A stretch of 7,468 bases of DNA from an uncultured Acetobacter sp. (GTDB lineage: Bacteria; Pseudomonadota; Alphaproteobacteria; Acetobacterales; Acetobacteraceae). Position 1 is the first letter of the stretch. The number at the start of each line of letters is the position of its first letter. The notes below the pieces were generated by a model. The model was not told the origin of the DNA and did no database searches. It worked only from the letters and a program-made list of their open reading frames with translations. The stretch covers positions 1 through 7,468 of the forward strand of contig NZ_CALLXM010000302.1 in the NCBI RefSeq assembly GCF_937875265.1, in the 5' to 3' direction. Below are positions 1-5,086 of this stretch, one piece after another. The translations under genes and the position numbers were made by a program.

Positions 1-1
1 T

Positions 2-370
2 GAACTGAACAAGCTGGCAGCGGCGGCCACCCATCTGGCGGAAATCCATACGCCCATCGAGGCGCTCCGTGAGTGGCTGGCGTTGTTTGTGGATTACATT
101 GGCACCAAGCAGCTAATCATACCCGCGCTAAACAGCCTTATGGGTGGAACCGATGCAATTTATGCGGACTCCCGCACGGTTCTCACGGCTGCAATTAACA
201 AACTTGCAGCCCGCGCCACGGAAAGTGGTGACATCCGCCCGGAAATCGAACCGACAGATCTGTTATACGCCCTTGCCGGTGCCTCGAACTACGCAACAGG
301 CCCCGACTGGGAGGTACGTGCAAAGCGCCTCATTGATGTTCTGATTATCGGCTCACGCCCCACAAAATGA
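2..370 (+). CDS. TetR/AcrR transcriptional regulator, C-terminal part (5' end outside window)
   Basis: The reading frame is open from base 2 and ends at a TGA at 368-370, leaving about 122 residues. The visible part is all helical ligand-binding/dimerisation domain: it begins ELNKLAAAATHLAEIHTP, then IEALREWLALFVDYIGTK, and ends in RLIDVLIIG. This pattern (P-x-EALREWL...FVDY, then a segment with DIRPEIEPTDLLYALAG) is typical of TetR regulators with the SbtR-like C-terminal domain. The DNA-binding helix-turn-helix lies upstream, outside the window, so the class rests on the C-terminal half only. The target and ligand cannot be told. The gene converges on the MFS exporter with a 122-bp gap, so it is not obviously that exporter's regulator. 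An internal ATG at 83 is not a believable start because the domain continues upstream of it. Confidence 0.8.
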   Translation, partial: ELNKLAAAATHLAEIHTPIEALREWLALFVDYIGTKQLIIPALNSLMGGTDAIYADSRTVLTAAINKLAARATESGDIRPEIEPTDLLYALAGASNYATGPDWEVRAKRLIDVLIIGSRPTK

Positions 371-492
371 CCGTTGCGGCACTGAGGGCACAAGCAATCA
401 CGAATATGCCTTTAGGGTAAGAGGCTGGCTGATAAAACCACCGGGCCTCTCGGTCATGGGGCGTCTCACTCTATGAAATCCTCTGTAGAAAT

Positions 493-1704
493 TCACATAT
501 TTTCCGAATGTGCCTGCGCGAGACGATGGCCAGCAGGAAACCCGCATAAGCGGGCCTGCCAAGCAACGCTGAATCCCCCCGCCAGAATAACTATCATGGC
601 CCATGGGAAAGAGGCTGTGCCCCAAATATCCAGCAGGGCACCACCCAGAAGGCCGCCTGCGGCAATAGCACTGTTCCAGGCGACAACATTCATTGAAAGA
701 GCCACGTCAGCCCCCTCTCCCGCCGCATCTGCCAAAGCCGTTTGCAATAAAGTTGCGGCGCCACCAAACGTCAGGCCCCAAACGGCCACTCCCAACCAGA
801 TGACAACGGGAAACGCAGCACCCATTGCAAAAATCCCGCACACAGCAGCAAAGACCGCGAGACTAACCAGAACAGACATGCGCAGCGCATGGTCCACCAG
901 CCGACTGGTCAGCCCGATCCCGCCTAGTGCAGCAAAGCCAAAGACCAGCAGAACCAGATCCGCTTGCCCGGCCAGACCCGAAGGCACCAGAAAAGGCACG
1001 ATATAAGTGTAGAGAATATTGTGCGCGAGCATCCAGGCGACCACAACACCCAGAACTGGCCGCACGCCCGGCGTTAACAGGACACGACGAAACGGCAGGC
1101 GATCAGTATGCGCGGCTCCCGGGAAATCAGGAACGGCAGCAAGCACCCAGCCAATAAGAAAAACTGTAAAAACTGACATGATGCCAAAGGCCAGCCGCCA
1201 GCCCAGCACGGCTCCAAGCCATGTGCCAGCGGGCACCCCGAGGGATAGCGCAATGGGTGTACCGACCATAGCAATAGCCAGCGCCCGTCCCTGCTGGGCG
1301 CGCGTGACCATCCGGCGGGCGTATCCCGCCAGCAAAGCCCATGCGAGACCAGCTGCCGCCCCCGCACAATAGCGGGCTCCAAGCGTAAGCCAGTAGTTTG
1401 GTGAGAGGGCTGTAACGGAATTGAACACCAGAAAGCCGATAATCGCGAGCAGCAACACAGCGCGCCGCCGCCATTGTTGTGTGGCAAGAGTGATTGGAAT
1501 GGCGGCCGTAAGGGAGCCAACGGCATAAGCCGTTACCATTTGCCCCGCATATGAGGCAGGAACATGCAGCCCCACTCCAATCTCAGGGAGCAGACCTGCT
1601 GGCATGGTTTCTGTCATAATGCACAGGAAACCGGTCATGGCGAGCGCCAGAAGGCCCGCAATCGGCAGACGGTCAGGTGACGATACGTGTCTGTTTGGGG
1701 TCAT
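493..1704 (-). CDS. MFS transporter, DHA1 family (AraJ-like efflux permease)
   Basis: This 403-residue inner-membrane protein has the length and hydrophobic pattern of a 12-helix major facilitator transporter. Helix 1 runs roughly residues 14-33 and leads into TETMPAGLLPEI (31-42), a signature of the AraJ/sugar-efflux/drug:H+ antiporter-1 group. A basic cytoplasmic loop (QWRRR, 77-81) stands at the position of the MFS motif A loop. RYCAGAAAGLAWAL (111-124) matches motif B with its conserved Arg, and GTPIALSLGVPAGTWLG (148-164) matches antiporter motif C in helix 5. A polar central loop (about 192-210) separates the two six-helix halves. It probably exports a small molecule or drug by proton antiport; the substrate is unknown. 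The ATG at 1704 has no clear Shine-Dalgarno sequence, but it lies about 24 bp after a well-placed promoter. The gene is divergent from a TetR regulator and shares an inverted repeat with it, so repression by that regulator is the likely control. Confidence 0.88.
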   Translation of the reverse strand: MTPNRHVSSPDRLPIAGLLALAMTGFLCIMTETMPAGLLPEIGVGLHVPASYAGQMVTAYAVGSLTAAIPITLATQQWRRRAVLLLAIIGFLVFNSVTALSPNYWLTLGARYCAGAAAGLAWALLAGYARRMVTRAQQGRALAIAMVGTPIALSLGVPAGTWLGAVLGWRLAFGIMSVFTVFLIGWVLAAVPDFPGAAHTDRLPFRRVLLTPGVRPVLGVVVAWMLAHNILYTYIVPFLVPSGLAGQADLVLLVFGFAALGGIGLTSRLVDHALRMSVLVSLAVFAAVCGIFAMGAAFPVVIWLGVAVWGLTFGGAATLLQTALADAAGEGADVALSMNVVAWNSAIAAGGLLGGALLDIWGTASFPWAMIVILAGGFSVAWQARLCGFPAGHRLAQAHSENM

Positions 1705-1709
1705 CTGAA

Positions 1710-1745
1710 ACTCATATATGGAATGAATGATACAGATATATGAGT
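1710..1745. promoter_or_regulatory. Perfect 10-bp inverted repeat, candidate TetR operator
   Basis: The arms ACTCATATAT (1710-1719) and ATATATGAGT (1736-1745) are exact reverse complements separated by 16 bp. The repeat sits between the divergent exporter and TetR genes. Its right arm covers the exporter's predicted -10 box, and its left arm lies in the short leader just before the exporter start. Repressors of this family commonly bind such symmetric sites between themselves and the gene they control. The arm-to-arm distance (26 bp centre to centre) is long for one TetR dimer, so two dimers or a DNA hairpin role are alternatives. Confidence 0.6.
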
Positions 1746-1763
1746 AGTGGGAAATGCTGGCAA
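1735..1763 (-). promoter_or_regulatory. Predicted sigma70-type promoter of the MFS exporter
   Basis: On the minus strand, TTGCCA (1758-1763, five of six consensus bases) is followed after exactly 17 bp by TATATC (1735-1740, four of six). Transcription would start near 1728, giving a leader of about 24 nt before the ATG at 1704. The -10 box is embedded in the right arm of the inverted repeat, so a bound repressor would occlude it. Confidence 0.5.
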
Positions 1764-1817
1764 TGTATTTCTGGATTGATTAATATTGAAGTCTGTTAAC
1801 ACTAAAGGGAAAGCCAC

Positions 1818-2450
1818 ATGGCCCGAACAGGACGGCCCCGCGAGTTTGATCGAGATAAAGCGCTTGATGCCGCTCTGACGCTGTTCTGGGAACTGGGCTA
1901 TGAGCCCACATCACTAAACCAGCTCAAAGCCTGCATGGGCAATATTTCTCCCGCCAGCTTCTATGCCGCCTTCGGGTCCAAGGAAGCCCTGTTCCGTGAA
2001 GTTGTGCAGCATTACCTCGCAACTTACGGTCAGGTTATGGCACCGCTTTGGGATGAAACGCTTTCACCACGCGATGCGATCGAACAGACATTGCGACGCT
2101 CTGCCCGCATGCAGACGGCCCGCACGAACCCGACCGGCTGCCTGATTGTGCAGGGCGCGTGCAACTGCTCCCCTGAAAATCAGCCTGTCCAGACCCTTCT
2201 GGCTGCTGAACGTAAACGTAACCGCAACGGTATCAAAGCTTGCGTGGAACGCGCCGTTACAAACGGGGATCTAACAAAATCGGCCGCCACGGACACCCTG
2301 CCTGCCCTGTTTACAACCTTCCTCCACGGCATAGCGTGTGAAGCTAAGGATGGAGACCGTGTGAAAACACTGGACGCCGCCATTACCACCCTCATGCACG
2401 TCTGGGACAGCCTTGCCATGAAGCCCGGCAGCGCTTCCAGCAGCCGGTAA
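1818..2450 (+). CDS. TetR/AcrR family transcriptional regulator
   Basis: This is a 210-residue repressor-type protein of normal family length. Residues 4-62 form the DNA-binding region: TGRPREFDRDKALDAALTLF gives helix 1, TSLNQLKACMG (31-41) leads into the turn, and SPASFYAAFGSKEALF (44-59) is the recognition helix with the hallmark Y-x-x-F-x-S/G-K-E-x-L-F. The remainder is the helical ligand-binding domain, with GCLIVQGA (107-114) as a subgroup signature and a long amphipathic end (158-200). The start is supported by AAGGGA at 1805-1810, 7 bp before the ATG. Six cysteines (39, 108, 115, 117, 142, 174) are striking and could sense redox state or electrophiles; that is inference. It is divergent from the MFS exporter across a perfect inverted repeat and lies upstream of an SDR/SRPBCC gene pair on the same strand. 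It therefore probably represses the exporter and itself, and perhaps the downstream genes. Confidence 0.92.
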   Translation: MARTGRPREFDRDKALDAALTLFWELGYEPTSLNQLKACMGNISPASFYAAFGSKEALFREVVQHYLATYGQVMAPLWDETLSPRDAIEQTLRRSARMQTARTNPTGCLIVQGACNCSPENQPVQTLLAAERKRNRNGIKACVERAVTNGDLTKSAATDTLPALFTTFLHGIACEAKDGDRVKTLDAAITTLMHVWDSLAMKPGSASSSR

Positions 2451-2515
2451 CCCGCTCTGGTCACGCCATCGGCGGCCACATTTTGATTTATCTATATCGT
2501 TCAGTCCATAATTCA

Positions 2516-2544
2516 TTGACGCACTTCACTCGCCTATTTATGTA
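2516..2544 (+). promoter_or_regulatory. Weak candidate promoter for the SDR gene
   Basis: TTGACG (2516-2521) matches five of six -35 consensus bases. A poor -10, TATGTA (2539-2544), follows at 17 bp. The -35 is convincing and the -10 is not. The 168-bp gap after the TetR gene, with its AT-rich stretch, suggests the SDR gene has its own promoter here, but readthrough from the TetR gene remains possible. Confidence 0.3.
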
Positions 2545-2563
2545 TCGATTGGTCTTTAAGTGT

Positions 2564-2581
2564 TGCCGGATCATCCCGGCA
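2564..2581 (+). promoter_or_regulatory. GC-rich inverted repeat in the SDR leader (operator, attenuator or terminator)
   Basis: TGCCGG (2564-2569) and CCGGCA (2576-2581) are perfect inverted copies around ATCATC, followed 6 bp later by a TTTT run (2587-2590). In RNA this makes a short GC-rich hairpin with a U-rich tail, a weak intrinsic terminator. It could end the TetR transcript or attenuate the SDR transcript. As DNA it could equally be a repressor site, since it lies 38 bp before the SDR start. Confidence 0.4.
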
Positions 2582-2618
2582 CTCTGTTTTATACAGATCC
2601 CGTCAAAGGAAATTGGTT

Positions 2619-3380
2619 ATGAACCAGAAGAGCGTAGCCCTTGTCACGGGCGCTAATCGTGGGATCGGGCTCAGTATTGCAAAGTATCTTATTGCTGCTG
2701 GCATTCATGTCATCGGCACGTATCATACTAATGAAGCCGAGGCGAAAACGGCTGAGACCAAACTAAGCACCGACACTGCAAAACTGCGCATGCTGAAGCT
2801 TGATATTGCAGATCACACCACATTTCCGATATTTATTGTTCAGGTAAAGAAATTTCTCTATGAAGAGTTCTCTCAGCCTGCACTAAAATACGTTGTACAG
2901 AACGCAGGAAATATTATTCATACCCGCTTTGATGCCGCCACGCCTGAACAGCTCGATAATCAATACAACATCCATTTTAAGGGACCGTATCTCCTGACCG
3001 TGGCTCTGTTGCCACTAATGAGCGATGGTGGTCGTATTCTCAACATTACCTCAGCTGCAACGCGCTTTTATCTGCCTGACCACGGCCCATACTCCGCCAT
3101 GAAAGGCGCGACCGAAGTGATCTCGCTCTACATGGCGAAGGAGCTGGGGAAACGCCGCATTACTGTCAACGCCGTTGCCCCGGGAGCCATTGCCTCTGAC
3201 TTTGGTGGCGGGCTGGTGCGTGACAGCGCTGAGGTCAACAGAAGTCTGGCAGAGCTCACGCCCCTCGGGCGTGTCGGAAAGCCGGACGATATCGGTGCTG
3301 CGGTTGCTGCACTTCTGTCTGAAAATATGCAGTGGGTGAACGGCCAGCGGATCGAAGTGACTGGCGGCCAGTCGCTTTAA
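2619..3380 (+). CDS. SDR family NAD(P)-dependent oxidoreductase
   Basis: This is a 253-residue classical short-chain dehydrogenase/reductase, the usual family length. The cofactor motif TGANRGIG is at 10-17, the adenine-contacting Asp is near 62 (LDIAD), and QNAG (94-97) stands in for the common NNAG. The catalytic set is Asn117, Ser145 (NITSAA), Tyr158 and Lys162 (YSAMK), followed by NAVAPGAI (184-191). The C-terminus ends NGQRIEVTGGQSL, the standard family finish. Arg14 in the glycine motif and the absence of an acidic residue after strand 2 (TYHTN) suggest NADP(H). The substrate is unknown; automated labels such as 3-oxoacyl-ACP reductase would be over-specific. The ATG at 2619 is chosen because AAAGGA (2605-2610) lies 8 bp upstream; the in-frame TTG at 2613 is too close to it. 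The SRPBCC gene follows after 31 bp, probably in one operon. The 5' half is clearly more AT-rich than the 3' half. Confidence 0.92.
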   Translation: MNQKSVALVTGANRGIGLSIAKYLIAAGIHVIGTYHTNEAEAKTAETKLSTDTAKLRMLKLDIADHTTFPIFIVQVKKFLYEEFSQPALKYVVQNAGNIIHTRFDAATPEQLDNQYNIHFKGPYLLTVALLPLMSDGGRILNITSAATRFYLPDHGPYSAMKGATEVISLYMAKELGKRRITVNAVAPGAIASDFGGGLVRDSAEVNRSLAELTPLGRVGKPDDIGAAVAALLSENMQWVNGQRIEVTGGQSL

Positions 3381-3411
3381 TACTGCGGTGTTGAAATCAG
3401 GGAAAAACACG

Positions 3412-3852
3412 ATGATTGAAGTCATGGCCAGCAGTGTCATTGCTGCACCTGTTGAGTCAGTCTGGGCGCTCGTCCGGGATTTTGGCTCCATTGGGAGCTG
3501 GTTGCCGGGCGTTAAAAGCTGCGTGCTTGAAGGGGATGATACGGGGGATCGCGTCGGGGCTGTCCGTCGGCTTGATATGGGCGATGTTGGCCTTATCCGT
3601 GAACAGCTTCTCGCTTTGTCTGACACAGAGCATGAAGTCACATTTTCGATTATTGAGTCCGCACTGCCACTCTGGAACTATCGCTCAACAATCAGGCTGT
3701 TTTCTGTCACGGATGGAGATCGAACATTCATCTGCTGGCAAGGACAGTTTGAAACCTCCCCGGACCATGCCGACGCAATGCAGACAAGGATGCCTGTTCA
3801 AATTTATCAACCAGCGTTCGATAGCCTCGCGATGACGCTTTCTGCTCGATAG
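3412..3852 (+). CDS. SRPBCC-fold protein (polyketide cyclase/START-like, MxaD-type)
   Basis: This 146-residue protein has the layout of single-domain SRPBCC helix-grip proteins: a first strand ending in the I-x-AP signature (VIAAPVESVWALVRDF, residues 9-24), a loop with SWLPGVKSC (29-37), several amphipathic strands including the central REQLLAL (63-69) and WNYRSTIRLF (88-97), and WQGQFE (109-114). A long C-terminal helix closes the hydrophobic pocket (about 119-143). Such proteins bind or act on small hydrophobic ligands; no activity can be assigned. The ATG at 3412 is preferred because AGGGA (3399-3403) is 8 bp upstream, whereas the in-frame GTG at 3388 has no site. It lies 31 bp after the SDR gene on the same strand, suggesting that the two act on the same metabolite, which is inference. 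It converges on the formylglutathione hydrolase gene across only 25 bp, with no clear terminator. Confidence 0.82.
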   Translation: MIEVMASSVIAAPVESVWALVRDFGSIGSWLPGVKSCVLEGDDTGDRVGAVRRLDMGDVGLIREQLLALSDTEHEVTFSIIESALPLWNYRSTIRLFSVTDGDRTFICWQGQFETSPDHADAMQTRMPVQIYQPAFDSLAMTLSAR

Positions 3853-3877
3853 TCACCGCCAGACTGCGCCCCGTTTT

Positions 3878-4741
3878 TCACAAAGCATTCAAAAGCGCTG
3901 CATGGTGCCGCACATGGTCGGCGGCAAAGCTCTGCACAAACCAGTAAGAATGGTCATATCCGGCATGTCGCCGGACCCGCAGAGACTGCCCCGCCTTACG
4001 TGCGGCCTCTTCCAGCAATTCCGGCTTCAGTTCACGTTCCAGAAACTGGTCGGCCTCGCCCTGATCAATCAGAATATCTGCCGGGTGAAGGTAGCCATCT
4101 TCCAGCAGACAGACGGCATCTTCCCGCCTCCAGCTCTGCCGGTCCGGCCCCAGATACGCAGTAAAGGTTTTCTCACCCCACGGCACGACTGCCGGATGCA
4201 CGATGGGGGCAAACGCAGAAACAGATTTCCAGAATGTCGGTGCCCGCAGCGCATGCACCAGCGCGCCATGCCCGCCCATGGAATGCCCCATAATGCCACG
4301 CCGTGCGCCATCCAGCGGAAAAAGCTGTTCGGTCAGAGCGGGAAGTTCTTCCGCAATATAGCTCCCCATGCGGTAGTTGCGGCTCCACGGTTCCTGTGTG
4401 GCATCCAGATAGAACCCGGCACCGGTGCCAAAATCCCAGCTGTCTTCCTCACCAGGCACCTGCGCCCCACGCGGTGAGGTATCCGTTGCCACCAGAGCAA
4501 CCCCCAGCCGGGCAGCTTCCGCCAGCGCATGCGCTTTGATGAAAAACGTTTCCTCCGTACAGGTCAGGCCTGCCAGCACATGCACCACAGGCACGTGCCG
4601 CGCAGCGGACGCGCCGGGCGGCACAAACACGGCAAACCGGGCTTCCAGCCCCAGTACGGCGGACTGATGACTGTAAAAGCCAACGCGTCCCCCGTGGCAG
4701 ACATGCTCTGATCTGGTTTTCAGCACCCCGGTAGACGACAT
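3878..4741 (-). CDS. fghA: S-formylglutathione hydrolase (esterase D family)
   Basis: This 287-residue cytosolic alpha/beta-hydrolase cleaves S-formylglutathione to formate and glutathione, the last step of glutathione-dependent formaldehyde detoxification. The catalytic serine is Ser154 in GHSMGGHGA (152-160), the acid is probably Asp231 in GEADQFLE (228-235), and the histidine is His264 in GYDHSYWF (261-268). The family also has the conserved LAGLTCTEE (57-65, with Cys61), the DTSPRG segment (87-92) and SWDFGTGAGFYLDAT (101-115), with W/R-NYRM after it. Family length is about 275-285, so the protein is intact. The ATG at 4741 is chosen over a GTG at 4747 because GAAGGAAGG (4750-4758) lies 8 bp from the ATG and only 2 from the GTG. 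The usual partner, S-(hydroxymethyl)glutathione dehydrogenase, is not adjacent in this window. The gene is divergent from the bestrophin gene and convergent with the SRPBCC gene, so it is probably transcribed alone. Confidence 0.95.
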   Translation of the reverse strand: MSSTGVLKTRSEHVCHGGRVGFYSHQSAVLGLEARFAVFVPPGASAARHVPVVHVLAGLTCTEETFFIKAHALAEAARLGVALVATDTSPRGAQVPGEEDSWDFGTGAGFYLDATQEPWSRNYRMGSYIAEELPALTEQLFPLDGARRGIMGHSMGGHGALVHALRAPTFWKSVSAFAPIVHPAVVPWGEKTFTAYLGPDRQSWRREDAVCLLEDGYLHPADILIDQGEADQFLERELKPELLEEAARKAGQSLRVRRHAGYDHSYWFVQSFAADHVRHHAALLNAL

Positions 4742-4749
4742 CAGCACGA

Positions 4750-4758
4750 CCTTCCTTC
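4750..4758 (-). promoter_or_regulatory. Ribosome binding site that fixes the fghA start
   Basis: Read on the minus strand this is GAAGGAAGG, a long Shine-Dalgarno match. Its 8-bp spacing to the ATG at 4741 is ideal, while the GTG at 4747 would be 2 bp away, so the ATG is the likely start. Confidence 0.7.
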
Positions 4759-4872
4759 ATTCTCAGAGACCAAAAGCAGGTATGCGGTCGGCCCCTTTCC
4801 TCATTTTTTCTACGATAGTCCGCTTTTTAGCAGACAGGCCAGCACCCTTTTTCCCGCTCGGCGCCACGGCCC

Positions 4873-4885
4873 AACCGTTACGGTT
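4873..4885. repeat. 13-bp palindrome AACCGTTACGGTT
   Basis: This is a perfect 6-bp inverted repeat around a single T. It lies 132 bp upstream of fghA and 124 bp upstream of the small ORF, on the side of either gene where a regulator could bind. A loop of one base argues against an RNA hairpin terminator, although a 5-bp stem with a 3-base loop and a T-rich tail is possible in the plus direction. Confidence 0.4.
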
Positions 4886-4918
4886 TTCTTAAAAATGCCG
4901 TTTACTTCACTCTTCTCT

Positions 4919-4931
4919 GGAAAGACTTTCC
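4919..4931. repeat. 13-bp palindrome GGAAAGACTTTCC
   Basis: This is a perfect 6-bp inverted repeat around a single A, overlapping the first copy of the TTCCTGAG direct repeat. It ends 7 bp upstream of the predicted -35 box of the bestrophin promoter, a usual position for an activator or repressor site. Confidence 0.4.
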
Positions 4932-4955
4932 TGAGACGTCACATATCTTCCTGAG
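4928..4955 (+). repeat. Direct repeat TTCCTGAG, 20 bp apart
   Basis: TTCCTGAG occurs at 4928-4935 and again at 4948-4955. The 20-bp period is about two helical turns, placing both copies on the same face of the DNA. The first lies just upstream of the predicted -35 and the second lies in the -35/-10 spacer. A tandem-binding regulator is possible; chance is not excluded for an 8-bp repeat. Confidence 0.35.
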
Positions 4956-4966
4956 CGTGCTATCAT
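4938..4966 (+). promoter_or_regulatory. Extended -10 promoter for the small ORF and bestrophin gene
   Basis: TATCAT (4961-4966) matches five of six -10 bases and is preceded by TGC (4958-4960), making an extended -10 element. GTCACA (4938-4943) is a four-of-six -35 box at 17-bp spacing. Transcription would start near 4973, leaving about 36 nt before the small ORF and about 114 nt before the bestrophin start. Confidence 0.5.
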
Positions 4967-5008
4967 CCCGCTATACGCCATCCAGCATTGCGCTCCAGGA
5001 AACTCTGA

Positions 5009-5083
5009 ATGGCTTACGCTGTTATGCAGTATTCTTTTTACGGTCCGGTTTTGTGCCAGACCCCAGACAGAACGGAGATTTAA
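5009..5083 (+). CDS. Candidate 24-codon leader ORF upstream of the bestrophin gene
   Basis: The ATG at 5009 is preceded by CCAGGA ending at 5000, with an 8-bp spacer, which is a better ribosome binding site than many genes here have. The peptide begins MAYAVMQYSFYG, has one Cys at residue 16, and ends near PDRTEI before TAA at 5081-5083. The last stop base is the first base of a further ATG (5083), and the bestrophin ATG follows at 5087 (junction TAATGGATG). The bestrophin ribosome binding site (CGGAG, 5073-5077) lies inside this ORF, so ribosomes finishing it could restart on the channel gene. There is no signal peptide or membrane helix, and I do not recognise the peptide. It may be a coupling leader rather than a functional protein. 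Confidence 0.35.
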   Translation: MAYAVMQYSFYGPVLCQTPDRTEI

Positions 5084-5086
5084 TGG

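Larger units (their letters stand above)
4742..5086. other. Divergent intergenic region between fghA and the bestrophin gene
   Basis: This stretch of 345 bp has no long gene. From the left it holds the fghA ribosome binding site. It then holds a short imperfect hairpin (arms 4818-4823 and 4830-4835, pairing with one G-U on the fghA strand), two 13-bp palindromes, and a direct repeat around an extended -10 promoter. A 24-codon small ORF leads up to the bestrophin start. I could not place a convincing promoter for fghA, although one must lie here. Confidence 0.7.

Noticed and set aside
420..450. AGAGGC/GCCTCT inverted repeat between the first TetR gene and the MFS gene, considered as a terminator
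   Set aside because: The loop is 19 bases, the stem is only 6 bp and no T-run follows on either strand.
473..1006. 177-codon open frame on the plus strand, antisense to the MFS gene
   Set aside because: It is Pro/Ala/Arg/Thr-rich without any domain pattern and lies fully opposite a clear 12-helix transporter; an antisense shadow of a GC-rich gene.
2613..2618. TTG start two codons upstream of the chosen SDR start
   Set aside because: The ribosome binding site ends 2 bp before it, too close; the ATG at 2619 has the proper 8-bp spacing.
2540..2656. 38-codon ORF overlapping the SDR start
   Set aside because: There is no ribosome binding site, and it overlaps the SDR gene, whose own AAAGGA signal is good.
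3051..3641. 196-codon minus-strand frame across the SDR and SRPBCC genes
   Set aside because: It spans two well-supported plus-strand genes and their intergenic gap and has no recognisable motif.
3902..4477. 191-codon open frame on the plus strand, antisense to formylglutathione hydrolase
   Set aside because: The minus-strand frame carries the full catalytic triad and family motifs; this frame has low-complexity, Cys- and Pro-scattered composition.
4782..4892. 36-codon plus-strand ORF in the fghA/bestrophin gap
   Set aside because: The nearest AGG is 1 bp from the ATG and the predicted bestrophin promoter lies downstream of it, so it has no usable initiation signal.
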